Positions 23,922 to 30,664 of a stretch of DNA of 30,862 nt are shown piece by piece. Every line of letters starts with the position of its first letter. Positions within the stretch are counted from its first letter, which is position 1. Under the pieces are notes generated by a model. It did no database searches, was not told the DNA's origin, and was given only the letters and a program-made list of their open reading frames with translations. A program made the position numbers and the translations under genes. Source of the DNA: an uncultured Eubacteriales bacterium (GTDB lineage: Bacteria; Bacillota; Clostridia; Oscillospirales; Acutalibacteraceae); assembly GCA_900321515.1 (NCBI GenBank), contig ONWI01000072.1, positions 1-30,862 on the forward strand. The letters are read 5' to 3'.

Positions 23922-24857
23922 ATGAGCGGACTTAATATTAGCGGCGACAAGCTGGACATGCTGAGCAAGATAAGCGTGATGGCGGAGAATCTCACCGGAG
24001 CATTCAGTCTCAGAGTGGACGGCAGTCCATACGCCAAAGGTTCCAGCGCGAATGTCACAATCTCGGCAAAGAAGGATCTGCCCGGAATCGACATCCGGGT
24101 AAAGGACGGCACGGTCGGAGAGAAGATACACATCCCCGTCATACTCACCCAAAGCGGAATCAAGGACCTTGTGTATAACGATTTCTACATCGGCGACAAC
24201 TGCGATATTGAGATAGTTGCCGGCTGCGGGATACACAATCACGGACATGAGGACAGTGCTCACGACGGTATACACTCCTTCCACATAGGCAAAAATTCCC
24301 GCGTGTACTATTCTGAGAAGCACTACGGTGAGAATTCCCCCGAGAGCGGCAAAAACATCATGAATCCCACCACAATAATTGACATTGCCGAAGGCGGATA
24401 TATGGAGATGGACACGGTGCAGATCCAGGGCGTGGACAACACGATCCGTACTACAAAGGGCAAGCTTGGCGATAAGGCTACGCTTAAGATAACCGAAAGG
24501 ATAATGACCGACGGTGATCAGTATGCCGAGACACGCTTTGAGGTGGATCTGAACGGAGCGGACTCCGGCACACACGTAATTTCACGCTCGGTTGCCAGAG
24601 ATAACAGCAAGCAGCTTTATATTTCCAATGTCAATGGCAACAGCAAATGTTCGGGTCATACGGAATGTGACGCAATTATCATGGACGCCGCCTCCGTCAG
24701 CGCTGTTCCCAAGATCAGCGCGAACAGCACGGACGCCTCGCTCATCCATGAGGCTGCTATTGGCAAGATTGCCGGGGAGCAGCTTGTCAAGCTGATGACG
24801 CTGGGACTCACCGAGAAGGAAGCAGAAGATAAAATTATCAACGGATTTATCAGTTGA
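23922..24857 (+). CDS. SufB/SufD family Fe-S scaffold protein (short form)
   Basis: A 311-residue SufBD protein, the scaffold partner of SufC. It is much shorter than E. coli SufB (about 495 residues), since the N-terminal extension is missing. Visible family parts are the beta-helix core, a His/Cys-rich stretch GCGIHNHGHEDSAHDGIHSF, NGNSKCSGHTECDAIIMD with a Cys about where the SufB cluster-building Cys is expected, and IHEAAIGKI near the C-terminus, matching the conserved His-Glu of SufB. ATG at 23922 follows GGAGG by about 10 bases; an upstream in-frame ATG at 23901 lies inside sufC. No sufS, sufU, iscS or iscU lies beside it. The residue alignment with E. coli is by eye. Confidence 0.88.
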   Translation: MSGLNISGDKLDMLSKISVMAENLTGAFSLRVDGSPYAKGSSANVTISAKKDLPGIDIRVKDGTVGEKIHIPVILTQSGIKDLVYNDFYIGDNCDIEIVAGCGIHNHGHEDSAHDGIHSFHIGKNSRVYYSEKHYGENSPESGKNIMNPTTIIDIAEGGYMEMDTVQIQGVDNTIRTTKGKLGDKATLKITERIMTDGDQYAETRFEVDLNGADSGTHVISRSVARDNSKQLYISNVNGNSKCSGHTECDAIIMDAASVSAVPKISANSTDASLIHEAAIGKIAGEQLVKLMTLGLTEKEAEDKIINGFIS

Positions 24858-24886
24858 AAAGAATATTTTTTTGTGATAAATGTGCA

Positions 24887-24914
24887 TTGACATGGAATAT
24901 AATTAATGTATAAT
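24887..24914 (+). promoter_or_regulatory. Consensus promoter of the metK riboswitch transcript
   Basis: TTGACA (24887-24892) and TATAAT (24909-24914), both perfect, have a 16-base spacer. The transcript would start about 12 bases before the SAM aptamer. Confidence 0.88.
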
Positions 24915-24933
24915 TATATCGACTGTAATAAAA

Positions 24934-25036
24934 CCTTATCAAGAGTGACGGAGGGTTCAGGCCCGATGAAGTCCGGCAACCTGCTTTTTCAGACAGGCAA
25001 GGTGCCAATTCCTGCGGCGTCAGCCGAGAGATGAGG
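24934..25036 (+). promoter_or_regulatory. SAM-I (S-box) riboswitch aptamer
   Basis: The P1 stem CCTTATC (24934-24940) pairs with GATGAGG (25030-25036). Between them are the conserved blocks AAGAGTGACGGAGGG, GGCCCGATGAAGTCCGGCAA, AAGGTGCCAATTCC and CCGAGAGATGAG, including the kink-turn and pseudoknot parts of the S-box class. Binding of SAM stabilises P1, which lets the following terminator form and turns metK off. Confidence 0.96.
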
Positions 25037-25056
25037 GGCGAAAAACAAAGATTTTC

Positions 25057-25090
25057 CCCGGTGTCTCATAAAAGACACCGGGTTTTCTTT
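25057..25090 (+). terminator. Riboswitch-controlled terminator before metK
   Basis: CCCGGTGTCT (25057-25066) pairs perfectly with AGACACCGGG (25073-25082) and TTTTCTTT follows. CTCAT in the 5' arm and loop can instead pair with ATGAG of the P1 3' strand, giving the usual antiterminator switch. Confidence 0.9.
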
Positions 25091-25138
25091 GTGATGAAGC
25101 AATCATATGTCGTAAAAATTCGGAAAGGATTTTGAAAA

Positions 25139-26335
25139 ATGAAAGACAAGAATCACTATTTGTTCACATCGGAATCTGTGACGGAGGGACATCCCGACAA
25201 GGTATGCGACCAGATTTCCGACGCTGTGCTCGACGCTATTTTGGAAAAGGATCCCGGAGCACATGTTGCCTGCGAGACTACCGTTACCACAGGATATGTC
25301 TCGGTTATGGGCGAAATCACCGCAGACTGCTATGTGGATATTCCAAAGATTGCACGCGATGTGATTATCGGAATTGGCTACGACAGCCATGAAGCCAGCT
25401 TTGACGGTAATACATGCGCTGTTGTCACTTCAATAGATGAACAGTCTCCCGATATCGCAATGGGTGTCAATAAATCCAACGAGGTGCAGAACGGTCTGAG
25501 CGACAGCGAAATCGACATGATCGGCGCGGGAGATCAGGGCATGATGTTCGGATACGCATGCGACGAGACGGAAGAGCTTATGCCGCTGCCTATCTCGCTT
25601 GCGCACAAAATGGCGAAGCGTCTTGCTGAAGTGCGCAAGAGCGGCAAGATTCCCTATCTCCAGCCCGACGGAAAGACACAGGTGACTGTAGAATACGATG
25701 AAAACGGCGCGCCGGTCAGAATCGACACGGTTGTTCTCTCCACGCAGCATTCCGCAAGCGCTACCCTCGAACAGATTCGCTCCGATATGATAAAATATGT
25801 CATTATGCCCACTCTGCCCGAAAACCTCGTGGATGACGGGCTGAAAATCTTTGTCAATCCGACAGGCCGTTTTGTGGTCGGCGGACCTCAGGGTGATTCG
25901 GGACTTACGGGACGCAAGATTATCGTCGATACATACGGCGGATATTCCCGTCACGGCGGCGGAGCCTTCTCAGGAAAGGATCCGACGAAGGTTGACCGTT
26001 CGGGCGCTTATATGGCGCGCTACATAGCCAAGAATATTGTCGCTGCCGGTCTTGCGAAGAAGTGCGAGATACAGCTTGCCTACGCCATCGGCGTCGCGCA
26101 TCCTGTTTCGGTATTCGTCGATACATTCGGTACGGGCAAGGTTGCCGACAGCGTTCTTTCCGACGCCGTGGTCAAAACCTTTGACCTGCGCCCCGCCGCG
26201 ATCATCCGCGACCTCGATCTGCGCCGCCCGATCTACCGGCAGCTCGCCGCCTACGGACACATGGGCAGAACCGATCTGGATGTTCCGTGGGAAAAGACAG
26301 ACCGCGTACAGGCGCTTCTTGACGCCGCTCAGTGA
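25139..26335 (+). CDS. metK: S-adenosylmethionine synthetase
   Basis: A 398-residue MetK, which makes SAM from methionine and ATP. Family motifs include TSESVTEGHPDKVCDQIS with His18 and Asp20, GAGDQGMMFGYACDET, STQHS, VGGPQGDSGLTGRKIIVD and GGGAFSGKDPTKVDRSGAY with the catalytic lysines. Length is normal. It is preceded by its own consensus promoter, the SAM-I riboswitch and a terminator, so expression falls when SAM is plentiful. AAAGGA precedes the ATG. The next gene starts 49 bases later and may be read from the same transcript. Confidence 0.98.
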   Translation: MKDKNHYLFTSESVTEGHPDKVCDQISDAVLDAILEKDPGAHVACETTVTTGYVSVMGEITADCYVDIPKIARDVIIGIGYDSHEASFDGNTCAVVTSIDEQSPDIAMGVNKSNEVQNGLSDSEIDMIGAGDQGMMFGYACDETEELMPLPISLAHKMAKRLAEVRKSGKIPYLQPDGKTQVTVEYDENGAPVRIDTVVLSTQHSASATLEQIRSDMIKYVIMPTLPENLVDDGLKIFVNPTGRFVVGGPQGDSGLTGRKIIVDTYGGYSRHGGGAFSGKDPTKVDRSGAYMARYIAKNIVAAGLAKKCEIQLAYAIGVAHPVSVFVDTFGTGKVADSVLSDAVVKTFDLRPAAIIRDLDLRRPIYRQLAAYGHMGRTDLDVPWEKTDRVQALLDAAQ

Positions 26336-26384
26336 AGAGTGAGCGAATGCGAACGACCACTCTCTAAAAAAGGGGTTTTGTTGG

Positions 26385-27323
26385 ATGATAGGGTACGATA
26401 AAATGGTTGTTCCGAAGCCGTTGAAGCCGGGCGATAAGGTCGCGCTTGTCGCGCCCTGCGCGCCTGTGCTGCCGGAACGTCTTGCCTTTGCCGCCGAATT
26501 TGTCTCGGGTCTGGGCTATCAGCCCGAAATTTACCCGTCGTGTACCTCGCGATTCGGTTTCCTTGCCGGGGAGGACGAACTGCGTGCCGGTGATATAAAC
26601 CGCGCCTTTGCCGACCCGGATGTCCGCGCTGTTATTGTAGTGCGCGGAGGATACGGCGGCGCGAGACTTGCGGATTTGCTGGATTATGATACAATCAGGA
26701 CCAACCCTAAGATATTCACGGGTTTCAGCGATGCCACGGTCCTGCATATTCTTATCAGTCAGCGTTGCGGAATGGTTACATTTCACGCCCCGATGCCGGC
26801 GGCAGCAAATTTCCGCGATGACGAATTCACACACCGTGCCCTTGCCGACGCGCTTGCCGGCTGCTGGTACGGAGAGTACTGCAATTCCGACTGCGGGAAA
26901 AATGCGGGAGTGCCGCTGGAATGCGTCTTTGAAGGCAGGGGAGAGGGAATGCTCGTGGGCGGCAACCTTACTATTGTTGCTTCGACAGCGGGCACGCCTT
27001 ATCAGCTCGACTGCCGCGGGAAAATTCTCTTTCTGGAGGATGTCGGCGAATATGCCTACGCCATCGACCGTTCCATTCTCCATATGAAGCACAGCGGAAT
27101 ACTTGACGGTTGCCGCGGTGTGATTCTCGGAACCTGGCTGGATTGCGCCGCGCCGCATGATATGCCGATTCCCCTGACGCTGCGGAATGCCCTCGAACCG
27201 CTGCATATTCCGGTCATATCGGATTTTCAGTGCGGTCACAGCGTTCCGTCGTCGTTCCTTCCGCTCGGACTTCGCGCCGGGATAGTGTCCGATCCCAAAG
27301 GGTGCAGTATAATAATACAATAA
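26385..27323 (+). CDS. S66 family LD-carboxypeptidase (LdcA/MccF-like)
   Basis: A 312-residue serine peptidase of family S66. LdcA enzymes cut the L-Lys or mDAP to D-Ala bond of murein tetrapeptides during cell wall recycling; MccF members instead cleave microcin C. The catalytic triad is clear: Ser115 in TGFSDATVL, Glu218 in LFLEDVGEYAY and His285 in FQCGHSVPSS. VVRGGYGGARLADLLD (85-100) is the family's N-terminal signature. Spacing of the triad is that of LdcA. There is no signal peptide, so it is cytoplasmic. AAAAGGGG lies 9 bases before the ATG. LdcA is the simpler reading, but MccF cannot be excluded by eye. Confidence 0.88.
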   Translation: MIGYDKMVVPKPLKPGDKVALVAPCAPVLPERLAFAAEFVSGLGYQPEIYPSCTSRFGFLAGEDELRAGDINRAFADPDVRAVIVVRGGYGGARLADLLDYDTIRTNPKIFTGFSDATVLHILISQRCGMVTFHAPMPAAANFRDDEFTHRALADALAGCWYGEYCNSDCGKNAGVPLECVFEGRGEGMLVGGNLTIVASTAGTPYQLDCRGKILFLEDVGEYAYAIDRSILHMKHSGILDGCRGVILGTWLDCAAPHDMPIPLTLRNALEPLHIPVISDFQCGHSVPSSFLPLGLRAGIVSDPKGCSIIIQ

Positions 27324-27363
27324 TTGATTTTTTGCTTATTGAAAAAGAAAGGTCTGATATAAT

Positions 27364-27873
27364 ATGGCAAAGCTGAGAATCGCCGGGATTGTGCCGGAAT
27401 CGGTGGTTGACGGTCCGGGATTCAGATATACCGTATTTACTCAGGGCTGCCGTCACAACTGCAAGGGCTGTCATAATCCTCAGACCCATGATTTCAACGG
27501 AGGGTATATTGTCGATACCGACGATCTTTTTGCCGAGATGATGGAGGATCCGCTTATCAGGGGAATGACATTCTCCGGCGGAGATCCGTTTGAGCAGCCC
27601 GCTCCGCTTGCGGAGCTTGCCGAAAAAGCACACGCTGCCGGAAAGGATATTATTGTGTATACCGGCTACACGTTCGAGCAGCTGCTTGAAATGGCGAAGT
27701 CTGATTCTGCCGCGGATACCTTGCTTCATCAGACCGACATACTTATCGACGGACCGTTTGTTCTTGAACAGCGCAACCTGGAATTAAAATTCCGCGGCTC
27801 CGACAATCAGCGTGTGATCGACGTGCCTCGTTCTCTGGCCGACGGCAGAACAGTCACGATTGAATTTGATTAA
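27364..27873 (+). CDS. nrdG: Anaerobic ribonucleotide reductase-activating protein
   Basis: A 169-residue radical SAM protein. It uses SAM and a 4Fe-4S cluster to make the glycyl radical on NrdD, the anaerobic ribonucleotide reductase. The cluster motif is CRHNCKGCH (Cys29, Cys33, Cys36), preceded by ESVVDGPGFRYTVFTQG and followed by FSGGDPFEQPAPL, the SAM-binding GGE-like segment. Length is normal for NrdG. nrdD is not in the window. AAAGG precedes the ATG by about 11 bases. It sits downstream of metK, and its need for SAM makes that place sensible. Confidence 0.93.
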   Translation: MAKLRIAGIVPESVVDGPGFRYTVFTQGCRHNCKGCHNPQTHDFNGGYIVDTDDLFAEMMEDPLIRGMTFSGGDPFEQPAPLAELAEKAHAAGKDIIVYTGYTFEQLLEMAKSDSAADTLLHQTDILIDGPFVLEQRNLELKFRGSDNQRVIDVPRSLADGRTVTIEFD

Positions 27874-27901
27874 ATACTTTTTTCATGAATAAATCCGCGC
27901 G

Positions 27902-27951
27902 CTCCCGCAAATGATAATGCCGAAAGCATCATTTGAAGGGAGTTTTCTTAT
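27902..27951 (+). promoter_or_regulatory. Hairpin after nrdG that buries the next gene's ribosome binding site
   Basis: CTCCC (27902-27906) pairs with GGGAG (27938-27942), and CAAATGAT (27908-27915) pairs with ATCATTTG (27928-27935). TTTTCTTATT follows, so it could end nrdG transcripts. AAGGGAG (27936-27942) is also the only ribosome binding site of the gene at 27955, so the folded RNA would hide it. Confidence 0.65.
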
Positions 27952-27954
27952 TCT

Positions 27955-28434
27955 ATGGAATATACCGAAAAAAACGAAGCGGTGGAAAATGTTGAGAACA
28001 AAAAACACGATGATACGGAGAAGCTGCTGAGAGAATGCAACGCGGGAATCAAGATGGGCATAAGCTCCATTGACGAGGTTCTTCCGTCGGTGCACGACAG
28101 CAGACTCAAAGGCATATTGGAGAACAGCCGCAGGGAACATGCCGATCTCGGAGACGCGACACACGAACTGCTGCTCAGATATGACTGCGACACAAAGGAA
28201 CCTCACCCCGTCGCCAAGGGAATGTCGTGGATAAAGACAAACGTCAAGCTGATGGTCGATCCGAGCGACAAAACCGTAGCTGGCCTCATGACTGACGGAT
28301 GCAACATGGGAGTAAAATCTCTCAACGGTTATCTCAATCAATACAGCCTTGCTGACTCCAAGGCGCAGAAGATCACCGGAAAGCTCATTGACATCGAGGA
28401 ACGCATGGCGGATTCAATGGCGGATTTTCTTTGA
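27955..28434 (+). CDS. Uncharacterised helical protein, ferritin-like/DUF2383-like
   Basis: A 159-residue acidic soluble protein that I do not recognise with certainty. It looks all-helical, with four amphipathic helices: about 20-45 (RECNAGIKMGISSIDEVLPS), 50-75 (LKGILENSRREHADLGDATH), 92-115, and 120-157. The layout, with Glu/His and Asp spaced on the helices, resembles four-helix PA2169/DUF2383 and ferritin-like proteins, and KGMSWIKTNVKLM followed by TDGCNMGVKSLNGYLNQY looks like a conserved core. Metal binding is not shown. No signal or membrane segment. The first 18 residues are charged and variable. A good terminator follows; no promoter of its own was found. Confidence 0.75.
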   Translation: MEYTEKNEAVENVENKKHDDTEKLLRECNAGIKMGISSIDEVLPSVHDSRLKGILENSRREHADLGDATHELLLRYDCDTKEPHPVAKGMSWIKTNVKLMVDPSDKTVAGLMTDGCNMGVKSLNGYLNQYSLADSKAQKITGKLIDIEERMADSMADFL

Positions 28435-28477
28435 CGCTGGCATTTGTCAGCTCGGATAATTAAGTATAAGCGGCTCT

Positions 28478-28518
28478 AAGCCGGAGTTCGTCTTTTTGCG
28501 GATTCCGGCTTGTTTTTT
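28478..28518 (+). terminator. Rho-independent terminator
   Basis: AAGCCGGA (28478-28485) pairs with TCCGGCTT (28504-28511) around an 18-base loop, and GTTTTTT follows. It separates the 27955-28434 gene from the heat-shock operon. Confidence 0.85.
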
Positions 28519-28605
28519 GCCTGTATGATGATATATGGCATTATACAGGGTTGCCGATATTCAGAAAAGCATAATGATAGATTAACAATTTATTCACATA
28601 TACCC

Positions 28606-28635
28606 CTTGACAACTCCGCTTGGAAGTGGTAAATT
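28606..28635 (+). promoter_or_regulatory. Promoter of hrcA-grpE-dnaK
   Basis: A perfect TTGACA (28606-28611) lies 18 bases before TAAATT (28630-28635), which has TGG directly ahead as an extended -10. The CIRCE operator starts 11 bases further on. The 28435-28748 gap holds the preceding terminator, this promoter, CIRCE and the hrcA leader. Confidence 0.7.
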
Positions 28636-28646
28636 ATTATCATAAA

Positions 28647-28673
28647 TTAGCACTCGGACATCGAGAGTGCTAA
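28647..28673 (+). promoter_or_regulatory. CIRCE operator (HrcA binding site)
   Basis: TTAGCACTC (28647-28655), nine bases, then GAGTGCTAA (28665-28673) is a perfect CIRCE inverted repeat. HrcA bound here blocks the operon until heat shock. A further half-site GAGTGCTGA lies at 28686-28694. Confidence 0.98.
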
Positions 28674-28748
28674 CTTGAACAAAACGAGTGCTGATTTATC
28701 ATCTTATAATTCATTTGATTTATAAGTAGAAAAGGACGGTCTGATTAA

Positions 28749-29795
28749 ATGGAGCCACGGGCAAGAAAACTCAAAATACTGGCTTCGATAATCGAAAGTT
28801 ACGTTCTCACGGGCGAGCCGATAGCCAGCAAGGCGTTGGCGGAGGCAATGCAGAATTCCGTTTCGTCGGCGACCATACGCAATGATATGGCGGAGCTGGT
28901 GGCGAGCGGATATCTGGAACAGCCCCACACCTCATCCGGTAGAATTCCGTCACAGCGAGGCTACAGGCTCTATGTCGATCATCTTATGATGGGCAGTCAT
29001 GAGCTTCCGCTTGAATTACAGGGCGAGATCGACAAGCGGCTTAAGGCGTTCAGTTACGACCCGAACAAGTTTCTGGAGGTTACCGCCTCACTGATAGCCG
29101 AACAGACAGGACTGCTTGCCGTTGTAACCAATCCCACGGACCAGCATCCAAAGGTTACCAATGCGGAGCTTATGCTTATAGGAGCGCATTCGGTCATGCT
29201 GCTCGTGATGATTTCACCCGCTATCCTCAAAACCCGTGTCTGCCGGCTGAAACCTGAGCTTACATCCGAGCTTGTGGAAGAGCTTCGCAGGCGGCTTCGC
29301 GAGAGGCTCGTGGACGTTCCGACGGAAAGCATGAATGAACAATATTTTACCGAAACGGCTGTCATTTACAGCGATTTCTGGGATTTGCTCGAACCGCTTT
29401 TCGCGGCGGCGCGGGAATGCATTGAGGAATCGGGCGAAATGCAGGTTATCATGGAGGGTCAGTCGAGCATGCTTTCGAGAGGCGTATTTGCTGAATGGCA
29501 GCTTGCGGGAATCATGGACTTCATGGAAAAGCGCGGAGCAATAGCTGATTTGCTGGGGGAGGGCAACGGATTTGCCAACAGCGGCAGAACCTGCATCCTC
29601 ATTGGCAATGAATCACATCGCCCCGAGCTTGAAGGAACCGGTATGATTACCGAACGCTATTACGGAGGCGGACAGACTGCCGGATGGATAGGCGTAGTCG
29701 GTCCCACCCGGATGAATTACGCCAAGCTGATTCCCTACATCGATTACTTCGCCGGAGCCGTAGGAAATATGCTGCGAGAGGTTTTGGGAGGCTGA
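28749..29795 (+). CDS. hrcA: Heat-inducible transcription repressor HrcA
   Basis: A 348-residue HrcA, which binds CIRCE and represses the class I heat-shock genes; it depends on GroEL for folding. The N-terminal winged helix contains ESYVLTGEPIASKALAE, SSATIRNDMAELVASGYLEQ and PHTSSGRIPSQRGYRLYVD, all hallmark blocks. The C-terminal GAF-like and dimerisation parts follow, ending in GVVGPTRMNYAKLIPYIDYF. Length is normal. AAAGGAC lies 11 bases before the ATG. It is the first gene of the operon and regulates itself through the CIRCE at 28647-28673. Confidence 0.97.
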   Translation: MEPRARKLKILASIIESYVLTGEPIASKALAEAMQNSVSSATIRNDMAELVASGYLEQPHTSSGRIPSQRGYRLYVDHLMMGSHELPLELQGEIDKRLKAFSYDPNKFLEVTASLIAEQTGLLAVVTNPTDQHPKVTNAELMLIGAHSVMLLVMISPAILKTRVCRLKPELTSELVEELRRRLRERLVDVPTESMNEQYFTETAVIYSDFWDLLEPLFAAARECIEESGEMQVIMEGQSSMLSRGVFAEWQLAGIMDFMEKRGAIADLLGEGNGFANSGRTCILIGNESHRPELEGTGMITERYYGGGQTAGWIGVVGPTRMNYAKLIPYIDYFAGAVGNMLREVLGG

Positions 29796-29804
29796 AGCGA
29801 ACAC

Positions 29805-29864
29805 TGACGTTTGCAGAATTCTTGAGTGAGCAGTGATTGTAAGAGCTTTATCCGCAAACCGTCA
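29805..29864 (+). other. Inverted repeat in the hrcA-grpE gap
   Basis: TGACGTTTGC (29805-29814) can pair with GCAAAC-C-GTCA (29854-29864), ten pairs with one bulged C and a 39-base loop. There is no T-run, so it is not a terminator; it could be an RNA processing or stability element in the 122-base gap between hrcA and grpE. Confidence 0.45.
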
Positions 29865-29917
29865 CTAATCACCAATTGCTGACAACAATCATTTAGATAA
29901 GGAAGGAGCTGCTGATC

Positions 29918-30541
29918 TTGTTCAACAGTAAGAAAAAGGCAGAAGAACCCGCAGCGGAGGAAATAAAAAAGACCTTCGAGACTGCCGGTGCAAACAATAA
30001 CGCAAAGGAAGAAACGGCAAAGACCGATACATCCGAAGCCGCGGAGAAAAAGGATCCGGTTGACGTTCCCGCATTGCAGAAGGCTCTCGAATCCGCAAAG
30101 GCTGAGGCTGACAAGCTCAAGTCCGATTTTGAACAGCTGAATGACGTCAAGCTGAGACTCGCGGCGGAGTACGACAATTTCCGCAAGCGCTCACAGCGCG
30201 AAAAGGACGCCATCTATTCCGACGCGACGGCGTCCGCCGTGACAGCGCTGCTGCCGATCATCGACAATGTTGAGAGGGCGCTGGCAGCAGAGAACGCTTC
30301 CGCCGAGGACATGCGCAAGGGCGTTGAGATGATAAATACCCAGGCAGCGAAGGCCTTTGAGAAGCTGGGTGTTACCTCATACGGCGCTGCCGGAGAGGTA
30401 TTCGACCCCAATATACATCACTGTGTAGGTACCGTTGACGCGGAGGGCGTGGAGTCCGGCGCGATAGCGCTTGTTCTTCAGAAGGGCTATAAGCTCGGCG
30501 ACAAAGTCATCCGCCCCGCGATGGTTCAGGTGGCAAACTGA
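29918..30541 (+). CDS. grpE: Nucleotide exchange factor GrpE
   Basis: A 207-residue GrpE, the dimeric exchange factor that releases ADP from DnaK. A charged, probably disordered N-terminus (1-50) is followed by a long coiled coil (about 50-115) with LAAEYDNFRKRSQREKDAI, a four-helix part with LLPIIDNVERALA, and the beta domain ending in GEVFDPNIHHCVGTV, YKLGDKVIRPAMVQVAN. The start is TTG at 29918: GGAAGGAG (29901-29908) is 9 bases upstream, and no ATG occurs in frame before the coiled coil. It lies between hrcA and dnaK, as usual. Confidence 0.95.
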   Translation: MFNSKKKAEEPAAEEIKKTFETAGANNNAKEETAKTDTSEAAEKKDPVDVPALQKALESAKAEADKLKSDFEQLNDVKLRLAAEYDNFRKRSQREKDAIYSDATASAVTALLPIIDNVERALAAENASAEDMRKGVEMINTQAAKAFEKLGVTSYGAAGEVFDPNIHHCVGTVDAEGVESGAIALVLQKGYKLGDKVIRPAMVQVAN

Positions 30542-30664
30542 CGGAAGGCGGCGCGCGGTCATTCCGGATGAACCGCATGACGCATTCTGTTTGACATATA
30601 TTTTTAAGTTAACCAATCAACAGAAAATCAACCCTAAAGGGTATTATTTCAGGAGGAATTCATT

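Noticed and set aside
23198..24163. A 321-codon open frame on the minus strand across sufC and sufB
   Set aside because: It is antisense to two well-supported genes, has no recognisable domain and no ribosome binding site, and reads as low-quality mirror sequence.
26337..26366. AGAGTG...CACTCT hairpin after metK as a terminator
   Set aside because: It is followed by an A-run, not a T-run, so it would not terminate plus-strand transcription; it may only be a spacer structure.
26364..27320. A 318-codon open frame on the minus strand across the S66 peptidase gene
   Set aside because: The plus-strand frame has the full S115/E218/H285 triad; the antisense frame has no domain features and spans nearly the whole gene as a shadow.
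30591..30620. TTGACA before dnaK as a separate dnaK promoter
   Set aside because: No acceptable -10 lies 16-18 bases downstream; dnaK is more simply read from the CIRCE promoter.
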